Shown here: one piece after another, positions 53,585 to 64,000 of the stretch | Layout of the letters: the number at the start of each line of letters is the position of its first letter | Position numbering within the stretch: position 1 is the first letter of the stretch | Origin: Dipteris shenzhenensis | Taxonomy: Eukaryota > Polypodiophyta > Polypodiopsida > Gleicheniales | Assembly (NCBI GenBank): GCA_047967505.1 | Contig: CM106538.1 | Strand: one strand, 5' to 3' | Length of the DNA stretch: 64,000 bases | The notes under the pieces: model-generated | What the model saw: the letters and a program-made list of their open reading frames with translations, nothing else | Told to the model about the DNA's origin: nothing | The model's database searches: none | Made by a program: the position numbers and the translations under genes

Positions 53585-54240
53585 TGTTATGTGAAAATTA
53601 TTTCATGCCTTTTTGGGGTGGTTTTGGTAACGTGGGTGCAAGAGGTTGTACCATGCTTTTGTAAACCCACCTTGGCTATGGAGTCTAGAGGAAGGTAGGA
53701 GTCTTGGAAGCCTCCGTATGAGACTCATCTCTCATCAAACAACTCACCGGAGCTTGAGTTATGTAATTAAATATGTTGGTCATGGTAGAGTTCCCATGGG
53801 TTTTAGTTTAGTTTTTTTTTTTTTTTTTGGGGGGGGGGGGGGGGGTAGAGTGGTAATTTTTTAGGAGAGGAATATGTGGTGTAAATGAAAATAGCGGAAG
53901 AGTCTAGGAGATTAGAGATGTGGAGGATTCAGAGAAAAAATAAAGGGTGAAGAGATTGTGAAGGGAGATCACGTGGGTGGACGTAGGAGTTTTGACTGGC
54001 TGATGTTAGGAGGAAAAGGGACACCATGGGATTTTAGAAGGAGGATTGTACGGAAAAAGTTATCACAATGAAATGAAGAATTGTGGCAGTACTAGGGGTT
54101 CACCTCTCCTTCCTCCACCCTTGCTTCCAATGATTTGCGAATGTGATTTTGTGCTGAATAAAAAAACCTACATCACTACAAAACGCTACACGTGGGATTC
54201 TCCTGCCTCTATGGTTCCTTTATCTGAAACCCTTGTTACA
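53585..54240 (+). repeat. 3' LTR of the older element
   Basis: 656 bp with TGTTATG start and TTGTTACA end, preceded by a polypurine tract. The related copy is at 38352-39000. It contains a TTTT...GGGGG homopolymer pair at about 53812-53846. No gene is seen. Confidence 0.75.
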
Positions 54241-54292
54241 AATTGAGGTCTACGGATAGCTGCAGATACTCCCTTGTCATCGGTGCTCAACG

Positions 54293-54606
54293 TGTTAGAA
54301 TATGAAGCCAAGTTGAGTCAGTTTGGTGTGTTCTAGTGTGTTCTAGTGTGAGTATTAGTTTAGTGTGTTCTATGGATGCCACGTGTCATATTGGGAGTTA
54401 TCCCATATGCATGTGTGTGCTCTTTTATAAGAGTTGTTTGTCTAGTGTCAAATCAATCAAGTATCAAGCTACAAGCTCTTTGGTCTACATGTGAGTACTC
54501 TCATTTTTGTTCATTGCTCTAGTCATTTCATTTCCATTTCATTATGTCTCCTTTTGAGTATCACTTCCTCTCTCCCTAGCCTATCCTCCCTCTCTCCCTC
54601 TTTCCA
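54293..54606 (+). repeat. 5' LTR of C2
   Basis: Starts TGTTAGAATATGAAGCC. It includes tandem GTGTGTTCTAGT units, a TTTTATAAGAG TATA-like box at about 54424 and CTACAAGCTCTTTGGTC downstream. The end TTTCCA is estimated from the match with the second LTR. Confidence 0.75.
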
Positions 54607-54621
54607 CCATGTTCCTTTATG

Positions 54622-54634
54622 TGGTATCAGAGCC
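54622..54634 (+). promoter_or_regulatory. C2 primer-binding site (initiator tRNA-Met)
   Basis: TGGTATCAGAGCC is complementary to the 3' end of plant initiator tRNA-Met, the standard primer of Ty1/copia and many gypsy elements. It lies about 15 bases inside the LTR. Confidence 0.85.
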
Positions 54635-55996
54635 TCCCTTCCTATCTTCCCCTTCTTCATGCTCTATCTAGAGGATGAGAGAAGCCCGTGAATGGAAGCT
54701 CCCCTCTCCTCTAAGATAGAGCCTCCCTTCCCTTAGCCTCGCCATGGTTCCTCGCCATCAAGTACTCCAGTGTCCTAGTGATTGCTCCTGGTCCTCGTTT
54801 GTGAGTTCAGCTAACTCTTGCATCAGTTCGTGGTTCTCCCTCAGCATTGGCGGACATTCCTCGTCAGTTGGTCACCAAAAACTTGTTTTGGAGCAGTCTA
54901 GCAGCTCTTTTTTGACCTTTTGAGGTCCGATTTTGACGTTTTTTGACGTTTTGACACTGCCCAAACATAAATGACCTTGTCTCGCACCATTTCAAAAAAA
55001 GGAAAAAATAAATAAAATTCAATGTTTTGTCCATACGTCTGTACAGACCTATGCAGGCGGATGCGCGACAGTGCCAAGAGTCCGTACAACTTGTTAGAAG
55101 GCAATTCTGAGCTTACCCACAAGTCATTTCAACTATACCGACACTCCGGTACATTGACTTGAGGCTTCCAACAGTGGGGAATACTCTTTTCACACCTCGT
55201 CATCTCCTAAAGTACATTTTCGCTCATTTTTTTGAGCACTTTTGCTCATTTTTTTGAGCCTCTTCTACGCATGCGATGACTCTCTGATCGGCACATTGAG
55301 AGTCATGACTTGATTGCCCTTGGTGGTTGCTTCCATGGTCTTCATCGACACATCTTCCGAGGCATCCTCTACATGAGCATCTTTGATACATCATCGACGA
55401 GCAGGATGTGCACACTTTTATGGGTTCTGTGCCCTTGCTATGCATAAAATGAATGAAATATATCTTTACTATTGTCTTGTTTGAGTCAAGGGTACTCTGC
55501 CCTAGGTTGTCCCCCAAAATGAACGCAAATAAATCATGTGTGTTAAGTCAAAGGTTCTTTGCCTTGGATAGTTCTCCTAAAAAGATGTATTTTCCTATTT
55601 TGTTTTGGTGTGTGGCTCCATGTCTCTCATTAGGCCCTAGAGCCAGAAGGGGATGTACTGTGGGAGCCATGTATTGGCTTTGATAGGTCTCGTTATCAGG
55701 CCTGGCTGAGTTCCAGGATGTTGGTGTATTCCTAGACCTATGAGCTGGTCATGTAGCCATGCTATAACGTGAGCCTCTGAGCATGTTGAGTCTCAAGCCA
55801 TGAGAGTGCTTGAATCAACCTCTAAACACGCTCAGACTTTAGCCTCTGAGCTACATAGGGTACACAGTTTGATGATTGTCATTGTCATGTTCTGTTCTTG
55901 GTTCCATTCCAATTGTCCCTCACCTTAGACCTGTCATTGTCATGTTCTGTCCTTAGTTCCATTCCAGTAGTCTCTCACCTTGCCTTCATGGGGGGA

Positions 55997-56326
55997 TGTG
56001 AATATGAAGCCGAGTTGAGTCAGTTTGGTGTGTTCTAGTGTGTTCTAGTGTGAGTTCTAGTCTAGTGTGTTCTATGGATGCCACATGTCATATTGGGAGT
56101 TATCCCATATCCATAGGCTTTCATATGTGTGTGTGTGCTCTTATATAAGCATTGTACTTGTCTAGTGTCAAATCAATCAAGTATCAAGCTACAAGCTCTT
56201 TGGTCTACAAGTGAGTACTCTTATTTTTGTTCATTGATCTAGTCATTTCATTTCCATTTCATTATGTCTCCTTTTGAGTATCACTTCCTCTCTCCCTAGC
56301 CTACCCTCTCTCTCTTCCTCTTTCCA
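55997..56326 (+). repeat. 3' LTR of C2
   Basis: Begins TGTGAATATGAAGCC after GGGGGA and is collinear with the first LTR. It has an extra GGCTTTCATATGTGTG segment near 56117. A TATATAAGC box at about 56151 corresponds to the one in the first copy. Confidence 0.8.
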
Positions 56327-57119
56327 CTTCATTGGGTTTTCTCTAAGTGTTGTTGATGCAAGTTTTCTTTAAGATTCATCTTTCTTGCTTGCTTGTCATA
56401 GGAATTCGTGTGTATGCTTGATTTCAGAGGAAATTCGTGTGTATGCCTTCTACTACAAGATTGCTAGTGATGGGATTATCAAGCCTACTAGGATGGCTTT
56501 GATAGCCTGAAAGAAAAACGGAGGCGTGCTATGCCCTCCACCCAAAGATAGGAAGAGATGCAAACATAACAATCTGAATTGCTACACTAATTGAAACAGG
56601 CCGAATATATAAAGAGGCCGCAGGAGAGAACCACACGAGGTTGAAGAGAGGCAAAGAATTTCACCAGCAGCCATAGCCAATCCGGTGAAGAGGTTTGATG
56701 TCCCTGCCTGCTCATAGAGGCCACGAAACTCTTATGGGAGAGTTGACGGCGAATCAATTCACAAAAGGTCTTCTGCAAGGTGCTCAAAGATCCTCATAGG
56801 AACCACGTAGGACTGTGCATGTGGTTGTGCCACATGGCACTTGCATTTTCACCCCTCCATTGACCTTTGCATTTCTCACCATCCCTTGGAGGTTTACCAC
56901 ACTAGTCAATACTAACAAATGCTAGCAATCCCCCCATAAACTGAGAAGGGGACACAAGTCAAAATTGTCACTAGAGTGAGCATAAGAAAACGAGGAAATT
57001 CTGATACCAAAATGAAACCTATCACCACTAGCTGAAAGCACGTCTCTATCTAAAAAGCATAGTTGTTATCCTTCTCCAGGTCAATTATTGGGGAGTCTAT
57101 CTATGCATAAGTCGCAAAG
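56327..57119. other. no supported gene
   Basis: Contains a 20-bp-class direct repeat (AATTCGTGTGTATGC at about 56402 and 56431) and short frames without recognisable domains. It may be the decayed 3' portion of C1 pol or unrelated DNA. Confidence 0.3.
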
Positions 57120-58650
57120 CTATCTCCTTTGACCCTCCTCATGCTCTTCAACTATGCAAGCCTCCTTGTTTGACCCTTTTTGTTTTACATTGAATGCCCT
57201 CTTATAGCAATACTTCTCAATATGACCCTCTCTGCCACAATACTCACATACAAGGTCCTTGTTTTTACCTTTTCCTTTGTCTTTAATTGCAAAAGCTTGT
57301 ACAAGTAGGACAATGCCCTGTGATGGACATGTCCAAACCTGGCATGCCATAAATCAGCCTGGGAAGTGTTTGCTACAGCCAATACCTTATGATCATAAGA
57401 CTGAGCATCAAGCTTGTATAAGCCTCTGTCATATGTGCCTGTTGCTACCACCTTATACCCTTTCTTTGGATCCTTGATCCTGCATTGGTTATCCTGAAAT
57501 TTGACCAACATATGTTGATCATGGGCAATGTTTGAAACTGAAAACAGATTTTGCCTCAAATCTAGAACATACCAAACATCTCGGATATACTTAACTTTCC
57601 CATTATCAAGCTGAATGGGAATGTGCCCACGCATGTAACCTGTCTGCCATGAACAGGTTTGATGCTCTCAAACCACTCCTGGCGAGGAGTCATGTGCTTA
57701 GTAGCACCACTATCGATATACCATGTATCACTTGCAACAAGGGAAGCATCCTGTGATTGATTTTCAGCATTCAAATCCCCCCTGGCATCCATCTTCTCAT
57801 TAAATGCAGCAAACATAAAATCTCTATCACCTTGGGTAAGATGAGCTTCACCACGTGCATTTGAAGCATGAGTTTCAGTGGGGGCAACAAAATTACTGCT
57901 AGAGCTGTCCCTTTGCCTCTTCTTTTCATTGGCAATCCTTTTCTGACACTCTGCGATGTAATGCCCTGGCTTTTGTCAATAATTGCATTTGCCCTTTTTC
58001 TGATTTTTGCTTGAACTGCTTGCATTCCCCTCCTTGGGCTGAGTTTTATGGCTGTGTTTTGGCTCAAACTTTTTTTGAAATTTGCCCTTTCCACCCATGG
58101 CAAGCGCTTGCTCACCTTGACGAGAGGTTTTGGCAAAATTTGAGCATCTCTCCTCTTCCTGCAACAAAAGCCCAGCTAACTCATCAAACGAGAGTGGGGC
58201 TGCCCTGAGAACAATGGTCAATGAAGTGACGAATGTGCCATATGAGGGCACTAAGCTATTGAGAGTAATAGAGACGAGCTTCTTGTCTTCTATTTCCTCA
58301 TCAATACTTGCGAATTGATCACGTAGATCAATGATCTTGGCAATATGATCAGTGATAGCCTGGCCTTCCTGCATCTCGAGATCCTTCAGCTAATTTGTCA
58401 AGGCAATGGCCCTTGCCTCATTCTTAACATGATACATGTTTGCCAATCTTTCCCATGCTGCCTTTGGATCCTTGCACGACTTGATAGTTGTCAGAATGTG
58501 CATGTTCACATTTGTGGCAATCAAAAACATCGCTTGGGCACTACGGCGGTCAAACTTCTTTTGCTCCTCCGTCGATGCTATGGGACTAGTAGGAGGGACT
58601 ATAGCAGTCTGTTGTCTGCCTGTAGTCTGACCCAAAAGCATACACAATTG
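57120..58650 (-). pseudogene. Ty1/copia fragment C1: gag, protease, pre-integrase
   Basis: On -: gag at 58390-58647 (MFLIATNVNMHILTTIKSC, KAAWERLANMYHV) and 57976-58374 (LRDQFASIDEEIEDKKLV, LPSYGTF-like LVPSYGTFVTSLT), ending in a zinc knuckle CNY*QKPGHYIAEC whose second Cys codon is TGA. The protease DTWYIDSGATKHMT at about 57715 has a normal DSG. The GAG-pre-integrase domain has LWHARFGHVHHRALSYLY at about 57340. The order gag-PR-preintegrase is that of Ty1/copia. A second CCHC, CEYCGREGHIEKYC, follows at about 57200-57250. The integrase core and RT are missing. Confidence 0.8.
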
Positions 58651-59170
58651 TAAAGTAACTACTCAAAAGCATCCACAACTGTAAAGTAACTGCAAATGCA
58701 CCCAACAATGTAGAGTATAGGCAAAAGCACCTGAGAGTGCAAGAGTATGGGCTGCAAAAAACAGTCCCGAAGCAAAATACACAACTCAAAACACTTACTG
58801 GAAGTGCAACTTGGCCCGAACCACCTGCAAAACAGTCCACTAACTGTGTGGGCAAGCCGGAGGTGAAAAAGGAGCTGAAGTGAGCTATCTGGAGCTAAAT
58901 GAAGCTGTCGAGAGTACTTCTGAACACAACACATGTGTAGAGAAGAGCCTGGATCTGTTGGAACACATTTGGGAGAGGCTGGAGCTGAAATATCTGAGCA
59001 AAAACGTGAAAAAACAGCTGAAAATTGGTCGAATCGCCTTCTGACAAGTCGTATGGACTCAAAATCAGGTTCTGACAAGTTGTACGGACTCGCGGTACTG
59101 TCGCACAACTGTATGGATAAATCCATACGGACTGTACAGAAAAAAGCTTTTTTTTCCCTCCCCCCCGCTT
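58651..59170 (-). other. leader region of copia fragment C1
   Basis: Lies upstream of the C1 gag on -. It contains repeated AAGTNGTACGGACTC-type units (59038 and 59075) and matches the C2 interior. No gene is supported. The LTR itself was not found and may have been lost at the C-rich tract. Confidence 0.45.
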
Positions 59171-59189
59171 GAAATGGTGCGGGACGGGA

Positions 59190-59700
59190 AGAGGATGTCA
59201 TATTCCCCCCCCCCCCATCAATGAGATGCTCTACCAATTCCCAGATGCTCCTCTCCCATGAGCTACTGCCCTCCCCCCTCTCCCTCACCCTCGCTGCCCC
59301 CCCTCTCCCGCCCCTCGCTGCTCCTCCTCTCCCTCCCCCCTCGCCATCCCCCTCTCCCTCCTCCCTCACCCTCCCTCTCTCCTTCCTCCTCCCTCACCCT
59401 CCCTCTCCCCCCCCCCCCCCGCTGCCCTCTAACTCTCCCTCCCCACCCTCCCTCTCCCTCACCTGACAGCCCCTCCGCCCCCCTCCTTCACCCCCGCCCC
59501 TCCTTCCCCCTCCCCGCCCTCCCTCTCTACCACCCGCCAGCCTCCCCGCCCCCTCCCCCGCCATCCCTCTCCCCCCCCGCTGCTCTCCCCCCCCCCCCCC
59601 CTCCTAACCCACCCTCCTTTCCTCTCCCCCCCCCTCCATTCCTCTCCCCTGCCCTCCCTTTCCCTCCCCGCCAGCCCCTCCCTCCCTCCTAACCCCCCCC
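59190..59700. repeat. C-rich low-complexity tract
   Basis: About 0.5 kb of nearly pure C with T and few A/G (CCCTCCC-like units), ending in an A-run at 59704-59719. It resembles the C/T-rich 5' region of LINE-B3. Pro/Ser-only open frames across it are not genes. Confidence 0.85.
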
Positions 59701-59741
59701 TTACAAAAAAAAAAAAAAAGGGAAAAAAAATCCCCGACCAC

Positions 59742-60655
59742 CCTCTCTTGGATGAGCATGGCAGACCACTTGGTGCTTCTCCTTACATGCAGTGGCCAAG
59801 ATGGGAGAGGGGCCCTGCATCTATTGTGGGAGCATGGAAAGCCTTCAGGAAGCTTCCTGCAAACCGACAGGCCTAAATGGTTCTTAATATCAGAGGGAGT
59901 GCAGGGAGAGTCCGACAGATTGATGCAATCTTGCCCTTGGATTGGGTGGACACAGATGACATGCCTATTACCTGCTCCACCTGAATGGGGGTATTTTCCA
60001 GACTGGGAGTTCCTTTACAAGTGATTGCTTTTCATGACACACATGAGTATGCCTTAGTCTTTGATGTTTCTTCGGGGGGTAGGCTGTCCAGATCCACAGA
60101 CGATATCTTGTTGGAGGTACCGTTTCAGCCAGTCATGATAGTGGGCTTGATGGAGCATGGCTCTCTTTCACAGTGGTACTTGGATCGTGACCCGCTTCTC
60201 ATCGCCCTGGGCTCATGGAGGCTGTGGCTCTATGGAGGTGTCCCAATTAAGCTTTTGCAGTGGGACTCTGGGGAATGGGAATGGATAGATGAAGGGCACC
60301 GAGAGAAGGGCATCCCCTTCTTTCGTTACACGGTGAGTAATGCCAGGAAATTCCAGCTCAGCTGTAGGGGTTGGAGGCCTACCAAAGCTCATCATTGGGA
60401 GAACTTTCAGATTTTTGCTGACTTGCAGAAATTTTTTTGGCAGAGGCTCTGGGAATCCCACCAGAATAGAAATATCACTCTCTTCTTTTGGCTTTCTATT
60501 CATGGTGGGATAGCAGTAAACCAATGGAGATCTAGGTTCGGAGCTGACCCTTCTTGCCCTCGTTGCCTTTCTGCGTTGGAGACAATACAACACTGCCTTT
60601 GGGATTGCAGACAGGCGAGAATGATATGGAAGGGCATTGCAAGACTTTTCAGCAC
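59742..60655 (+). mobile_element. LINE-B copy B7, ORF2 3' part
   Basis: A + strand LINE-B fragment corresponding to the reverse complement of about 61246-62158 in B8. It starts after the C-rich tract and A-run and stops where the B8 poly-T begins (CAGCACTTTTT). Confidence 0.85.
59752..60655 (+). pseudogene. B7 ORF2 fragment with zf-RVT-like domain
   Basis: The main frame 59985-60695 reads MGVFSRLGVPLQVIAFHDTH, LALGSWRLWLYGGVP-type sequence, DEGHREKGIPFFRYTVSNAR and ITLFFWLSIHGGIAVNQWRS, then CPRCLSALETIQHCLWDCRQ, the Cys/His zf-RVT-like motif of plant LINEs. A preceding frame (59752-60024) is shifted. It lacks endonuclease and RT. Confidence 0.75.
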
Positions 60656-60765
60656 TTTTTTTTTTTTTCCCCCCCATAAAAGAGACCTCTATTAAGTAAG
60701 AAAGAAACCCGCTAGAGCAAGCTCTGTATGGAAATACACCATGCTAAGCATGTAATAAAAACACC

Positions 60766-62580
60766 TCAGAGGAATGAGGTAGAAAGAAACCAAGGCTGAG
60801 GCTGAAAATGCCATCTCAACCCTGTAGAAGTCTCACAGAAGGGAGAGTCTCTCCAATCTCTAAGAAAAGTAACTCTCCTGGAGGAGGCTGCTCGATATGA
60901 TCCTTGCATGGTCGCCCAAATGGCCATCAGAGTGTGTATCGTATCTATCCAAGTACTGGCCAAGATCTGAGAAGGGTGAACCTGAGAACCCTCCAAAGCC
61001 TGAGTGCAACTGGCTCTCCAAATGTGCCATGCTTTAATGCTAGCTAGGATCTCCCATGGAGAGTCGACCGAGGAGTGAGCAGCCCTGAAAAGAGTGGCTG
61101 GAACATCCTCTAGAGAGCACGACTCCACAAGGTGTCGTCGGATGTGAAGAGCCCAAGAGGAGTCAAGTCTCTCAAAAAATACCTTGGGCCCTGAAAGAGT
61201 AAGCCAAGCCACTGATCCCTAGGTCATATAGAAGGGTAGGCGAACAAAAGTGCTGAAAAGTCTTGCAATCCCCTTCCATATGATTCTCGCCTGTCTGCAA
61301 TCCCATAGGCAGTGTTGTATTGTCTCCAAAGCAGAAAGGCAGCGAGGGCAAGAAGGGTTAGCTCCGAACTTGGATCTCCAATGGTTCACTGCTAACCCAC
61401 CATGAATAAAAAGCCAAAAGAAGAGAGTGATTCTTCTATTCCGGTGGGATTTCCAGAGCCTCTGCCAAAAAATTCTTTGCAAGTCAGCAGAAATCTGAAA
61501 GTTCTCGCAATGAGGAGCTCTGGTAGGCCTCCAACCCCTAGAGCTGAGTTGGAATTTCCTAGCATTACTAACCGTGTAACGAAAGAAGGGGATGCCCTTC
61601 TCTCGGTGCCCTTCATCTATCCATTCCCATTCCCCAGAGTCCCACTGCAAAAAGCTAATTGGGACACCTCCATAGAGCCACAGCCTCCATGAGCCCAGGG
61701 CGAGGAGAAGCGGGTCAGGATCCAAGTACCACTGTGAAAGAGAGCCATGCTCCATGAAGCCCACTATCCTGACTGGCTGAAACGGTACCTCCAACAAGAT
61801 ATCGTCTGTGGACCTGGACAGCCTGCCCCCCGAAGAAACATTAAATACTAAGGCATCCTCATGTGGGTCAAGAAAAGCAATCACCTATAAAGGAACTCCC
61901 AATCTGGAAAATGCCTCCATCCAGGTGGAGCAAGTAATAGGCATGTCATCTGTGTCCACCCAATCCAAGGGCAAGGCTGCATCAATCTGTTGGACTCTAC
62001 CTGCACTCCCTCTGAGATGAAGAACCATCTGGGCCTGTTGGTCTGCAGGAAGCTTCTTGAAGGCTTTCCATGCTCCCACTGTAGATGCAGGGCCCCTCTC
62101 CCATCTTGGCCACTGCATGTAAGGAGAAGCTCCAAGTGGTCTGCCAAGCTCATCCAAAATCCTGTCATTCCACATGATAGGCTGCCTTTCAATCTCTTCA
62201 CGGGTGGATGGGGGAATCCTACGAAGAGTACTCCTGAAGCTGGCCCATGCTTTTAGGATAGCAACCATAAGAGGGGAAGATGGAGACCTGAGGTGGGCTG
62301 TGGTGAAAACCCATCTAGTACTGTGTGTCCAATCCTCTCCTAAAGTGGGCGTGCGAGACTTTATGCATCTGATAAAAAAATCCTTCCAAGGCTCTTATCC
62401 TAGCATAAGCCCTCTCACAACAAACTTGCAGAGTAAAGCTCTGCACTGTAGATCCTGGTCGATGATATTCAAACCCCCTTCTCTTGTAGGAAGAATCAAG
62501 GTCTCCCAAGCCACCCTGGCTGTAACATCAGTTGTGCCATCTAGACCACTCCAAAAAAAGTTTCGTACAGGCCGCTTAAG
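60766..62580 (-). pseudogene. B8 ORF2, C-terminal half
   Basis: 61885-62268 has SYMQWPRWERGPASTVGAWK-type sequence. 61219-61884 has IAFLDPHEDALVFNVSSGGR, LALGSWRLWLYGGVPISFLQ and CPRCLSALETIQHCLWDCRQ (zf-RVT-like). 60766-61212 has RRHLVESCSLEDVPATLFRA and WEILASIKAWHIWRASCTQA. Two stop/shift positions (about 61215 and 61885) and a break near 62300-62400 separate it from RT. Confidence 0.75.
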
Positions 62581-64000
62581 CTAAGTGATACAATCCCTAG
62601 AGTGGCACCAACAAGAGCATACAAACCATCCTGTGGCTAGAAGAACCTGGTTAACCACCACCACCCTGGAGGCCAAGTCAAGTTTGGCTGAGCTCCAGAT
62701 TAGGAGCTTTCTTCTGATGCTTTCCAACACTGGAGCAAACTGTTGGTGAGAGATCCCCACCCCAACTTGGTAGCCCAAATATATGATGGAGAAGCCCCTC
62801 TGTACCCAAGTGAAGCCAATATCATTACCCCAATCCGGGGTGTCATCCTCGCAAATCCAAAAACCACTGGATTTATGCCAATTAATGTGTGCACCTGTAG
62901 CCATGCAAAACAAATCCAAGGCTGTCCGGAAGGAAGTGAGTGTCCTGAGGGAGGCATCCAAAAAAACAGCCGTGTCATCTGCCAACTCACTATCCAGGAG
63001 GTCTTCTTCCCAACGGATAGGAAGCCTCAGCCCATAAATATCAGCTTGAGATCTAATGTAGATACTCATAGCTTCCGCCACAAACAGAAAAAGAAACGGG
63101 GCAAGAGGACATCCCTGGCGGACGGATCTGGAAATTTGAAACCTGTCCCCTCTTACCCCCCCAATGACCAACTGGCTATGGGCTGATCTGTAGAGAGAGG
63201 ATACTCCTCTAATCCATGCATCTGAAAAACCAAAGCGAGATAGAGTACCCTCTAAGAAATCCCAGTCTACTCTATCGTAAGCTTTCTCAAAGTCCAAGAG
63301 TAGAATGGCCAATCTCTGGCGGCTCTGCATGGCCCATTCTGAGGCCTCCCAAAATGAGAAAATATTATCAAAAATACTTCTGCCATGCACAAATCCTGTC
63401 TGCGTGTCATGAATCAAATCTGGAAGAAAAACCTGTAGCCGCAGACTGATGGCTTTCGCCAGAATCTTGTAAAAAGTGCCCAAAAGAGTGATGGGTCTCC
63501 ATTGAGACACAAGATTCCTATTACCCCCCTTTGGGATGAGATGAATGAGACCATCTGAGAGTGAGTCCGGCATCTCACCAGAGTCCCACACGCCCTGCAG
63601 GGCTGGTGTAATGTGATCACCAATCTACTCCCAAAAAGTAATAAAAAAGGAGTGGGTAAGTCCATCGGAACCTGGGTACTTGCCCTTGTGAAGGGCAAGT
63701 AATGCAGTCTTGAATTCTGCATCGGTGAAAGGTGCATCCAGAGAATAATACATCTCATCCTTCACCAATACAAGGATACACTGCCAAATAACCTCTCTAG
63801 CATCATCAATGGCCTGTGTGCCTGGATCTGCAGTAAGAAGGGATGCAAAAAAATTTGAAGCTACACGCATGACAACATCAGGATCTGACTGTAACACCCC
63901 GTCTGAGTCAACAAGCTGTGAAACACTATCTCTACTATGTCTGGGCCCATGAGTAGAGAAAAAGTGTTTGTTGACCCTGCCACCCATCTGAATCCGAAAG
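62581..64000 (-). pseudogene. B8 ORF2 reverse transcriptase
   Basis: A 336-codon frame (62581-63591) carries GLIHLIPKGGNRNLVSQWRP, LLLDFEKAYDRVDWDFLEGT, SRSVRQGCPLAPFLFLFVAE and ELADDTAVFLDAS (ADD box). The upstream frame 63625-63987 has KGKYPGSDGLTHSFFITFWE; a stop near 63625 divides them. The endonuclease lies beyond the window. This is the most intact LINE-B RT here. Confidence 0.8.

Larger units (their letters stand above)
54293..56326 (+). mobile_element. small non-autonomous LTR element C2 (copia-related)
   Basis: LTRs at 54293-54606 and 55997-56326 are near-identical apart from a small indel. A primer-binding site, TGGTATCAGAGCC, lies at 54622-54634 and a short polypurine tract (GGGGGA) before the second LTR. 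The 1.4-kb interior has no gag or pol. Part of it (about 54975-55115) matches the reverse complement of the leader of copia fragment C1 (59030-59170). No clear 5-bp target duplication was found. Confidence 0.8.
60656..64000 (-). mobile_element. LINE-B copy B8, continuing beyond the window
   Basis: Poly-T at 60656-60668 (poly(A) on -), a LINE-B 3' UTR, then ORF2 read on - to the right edge of the window. It is the best-kept LINE-B copy. It is very similar to B1 over 61055-64000. Confidence 0.85.

Noticed and set aside
55224-55517. 97-codon - strand frame inside C2
   Set aside because: No recognisable domain and it lies in a non-autonomous LTR element; chance frame.
59221-59692. Pro/Ser-rich frames on +
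   Set aside because: C-rich tract without any codon structure or domain.
59752-64000. B7/B8 as a twin-priming 5' inversion of one LINE
   Set aside because: In twin priming the inverted part is at the 5' end. Here the opposite-strand piece lies next to the 3' poly(A) of B8, so insertion of B8 into B7 fits better.

Overview
The window looks like a piece of a large, transposon-rich land-plant nuclear genome. I see no bacterial operons, tRNAs, rRNAs or CRISPR arrays. The plant assignment rests on LINEs whose ORF1 has a DUF4283-like domain plus a CCHC knuckle and whose ORF2 ends in a zf-RVT-like domain, on a Ty3/gypsy element with two RNase H domains (Tat-like), on Ty1/copia remains primed by initiator tRNA-Met, and on two exons encoding filamin-type repeats of the kind found in the plant gamete protein GEX2. 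A seed-free plant such as a fern is plausible but not proven.

The only host gene I can support is on the + strand. Exon A (19711-20025) and exon B (37833-38144) each encode one filamin/Ig-like repeat. Both have good splice signals and both are symmetric phase 1-1 exons. They are separated by about 17.8 kb of transposon-packed sequence, so most of the window may be intron of a single gene.

Left block (1-18760, nearly all - strand). A decayed Ty3/gypsy element (G1) with its 5' LTR is followed by a head-to-tail chain of five units of one LINE family (LINE-A). The best unit (A1, 11791-18520) has an ORF2 of about 1,257 codons broken only by two TAG codons. LINE-A units end in a small covarying hairpin plus (TTTC)n instead of poly(A). 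In two copies ORF1 is separated from ORF2 by a single in-frame TGA-CGR.

Middle block (20026-37832, the giant intron). In order: a LINE-A scrap on +, a gypsy element with dual RNase H on + (G3), a long LINE-B copy on - (B1) into which a LINE-A copy (A3) has inserted, a second LINE-B 5' end (B9), and a gypsy gag plus LTR on - (G2).

Right block (38145-64000). A second LTR family appears at 38352 and 53585. A + strand LINE-B (B3) carries a - strand LINE-B (B4, 13-bp target duplication), which itself carries another (B5). A 4.0-kb internally deleted gypsy element (D1, target duplication AAGAA) follows, then a 2.0-kb coding-free copia-like element (C2), a related copia gag-protease fragment (C1), a C-rich tract, and two LINE-B copies in opposite orientation (B7/B8) that form a 0.9-kb inverted repeat. 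All transposon genes appear broken. Names such as A1 or B3 are local labels used only here.
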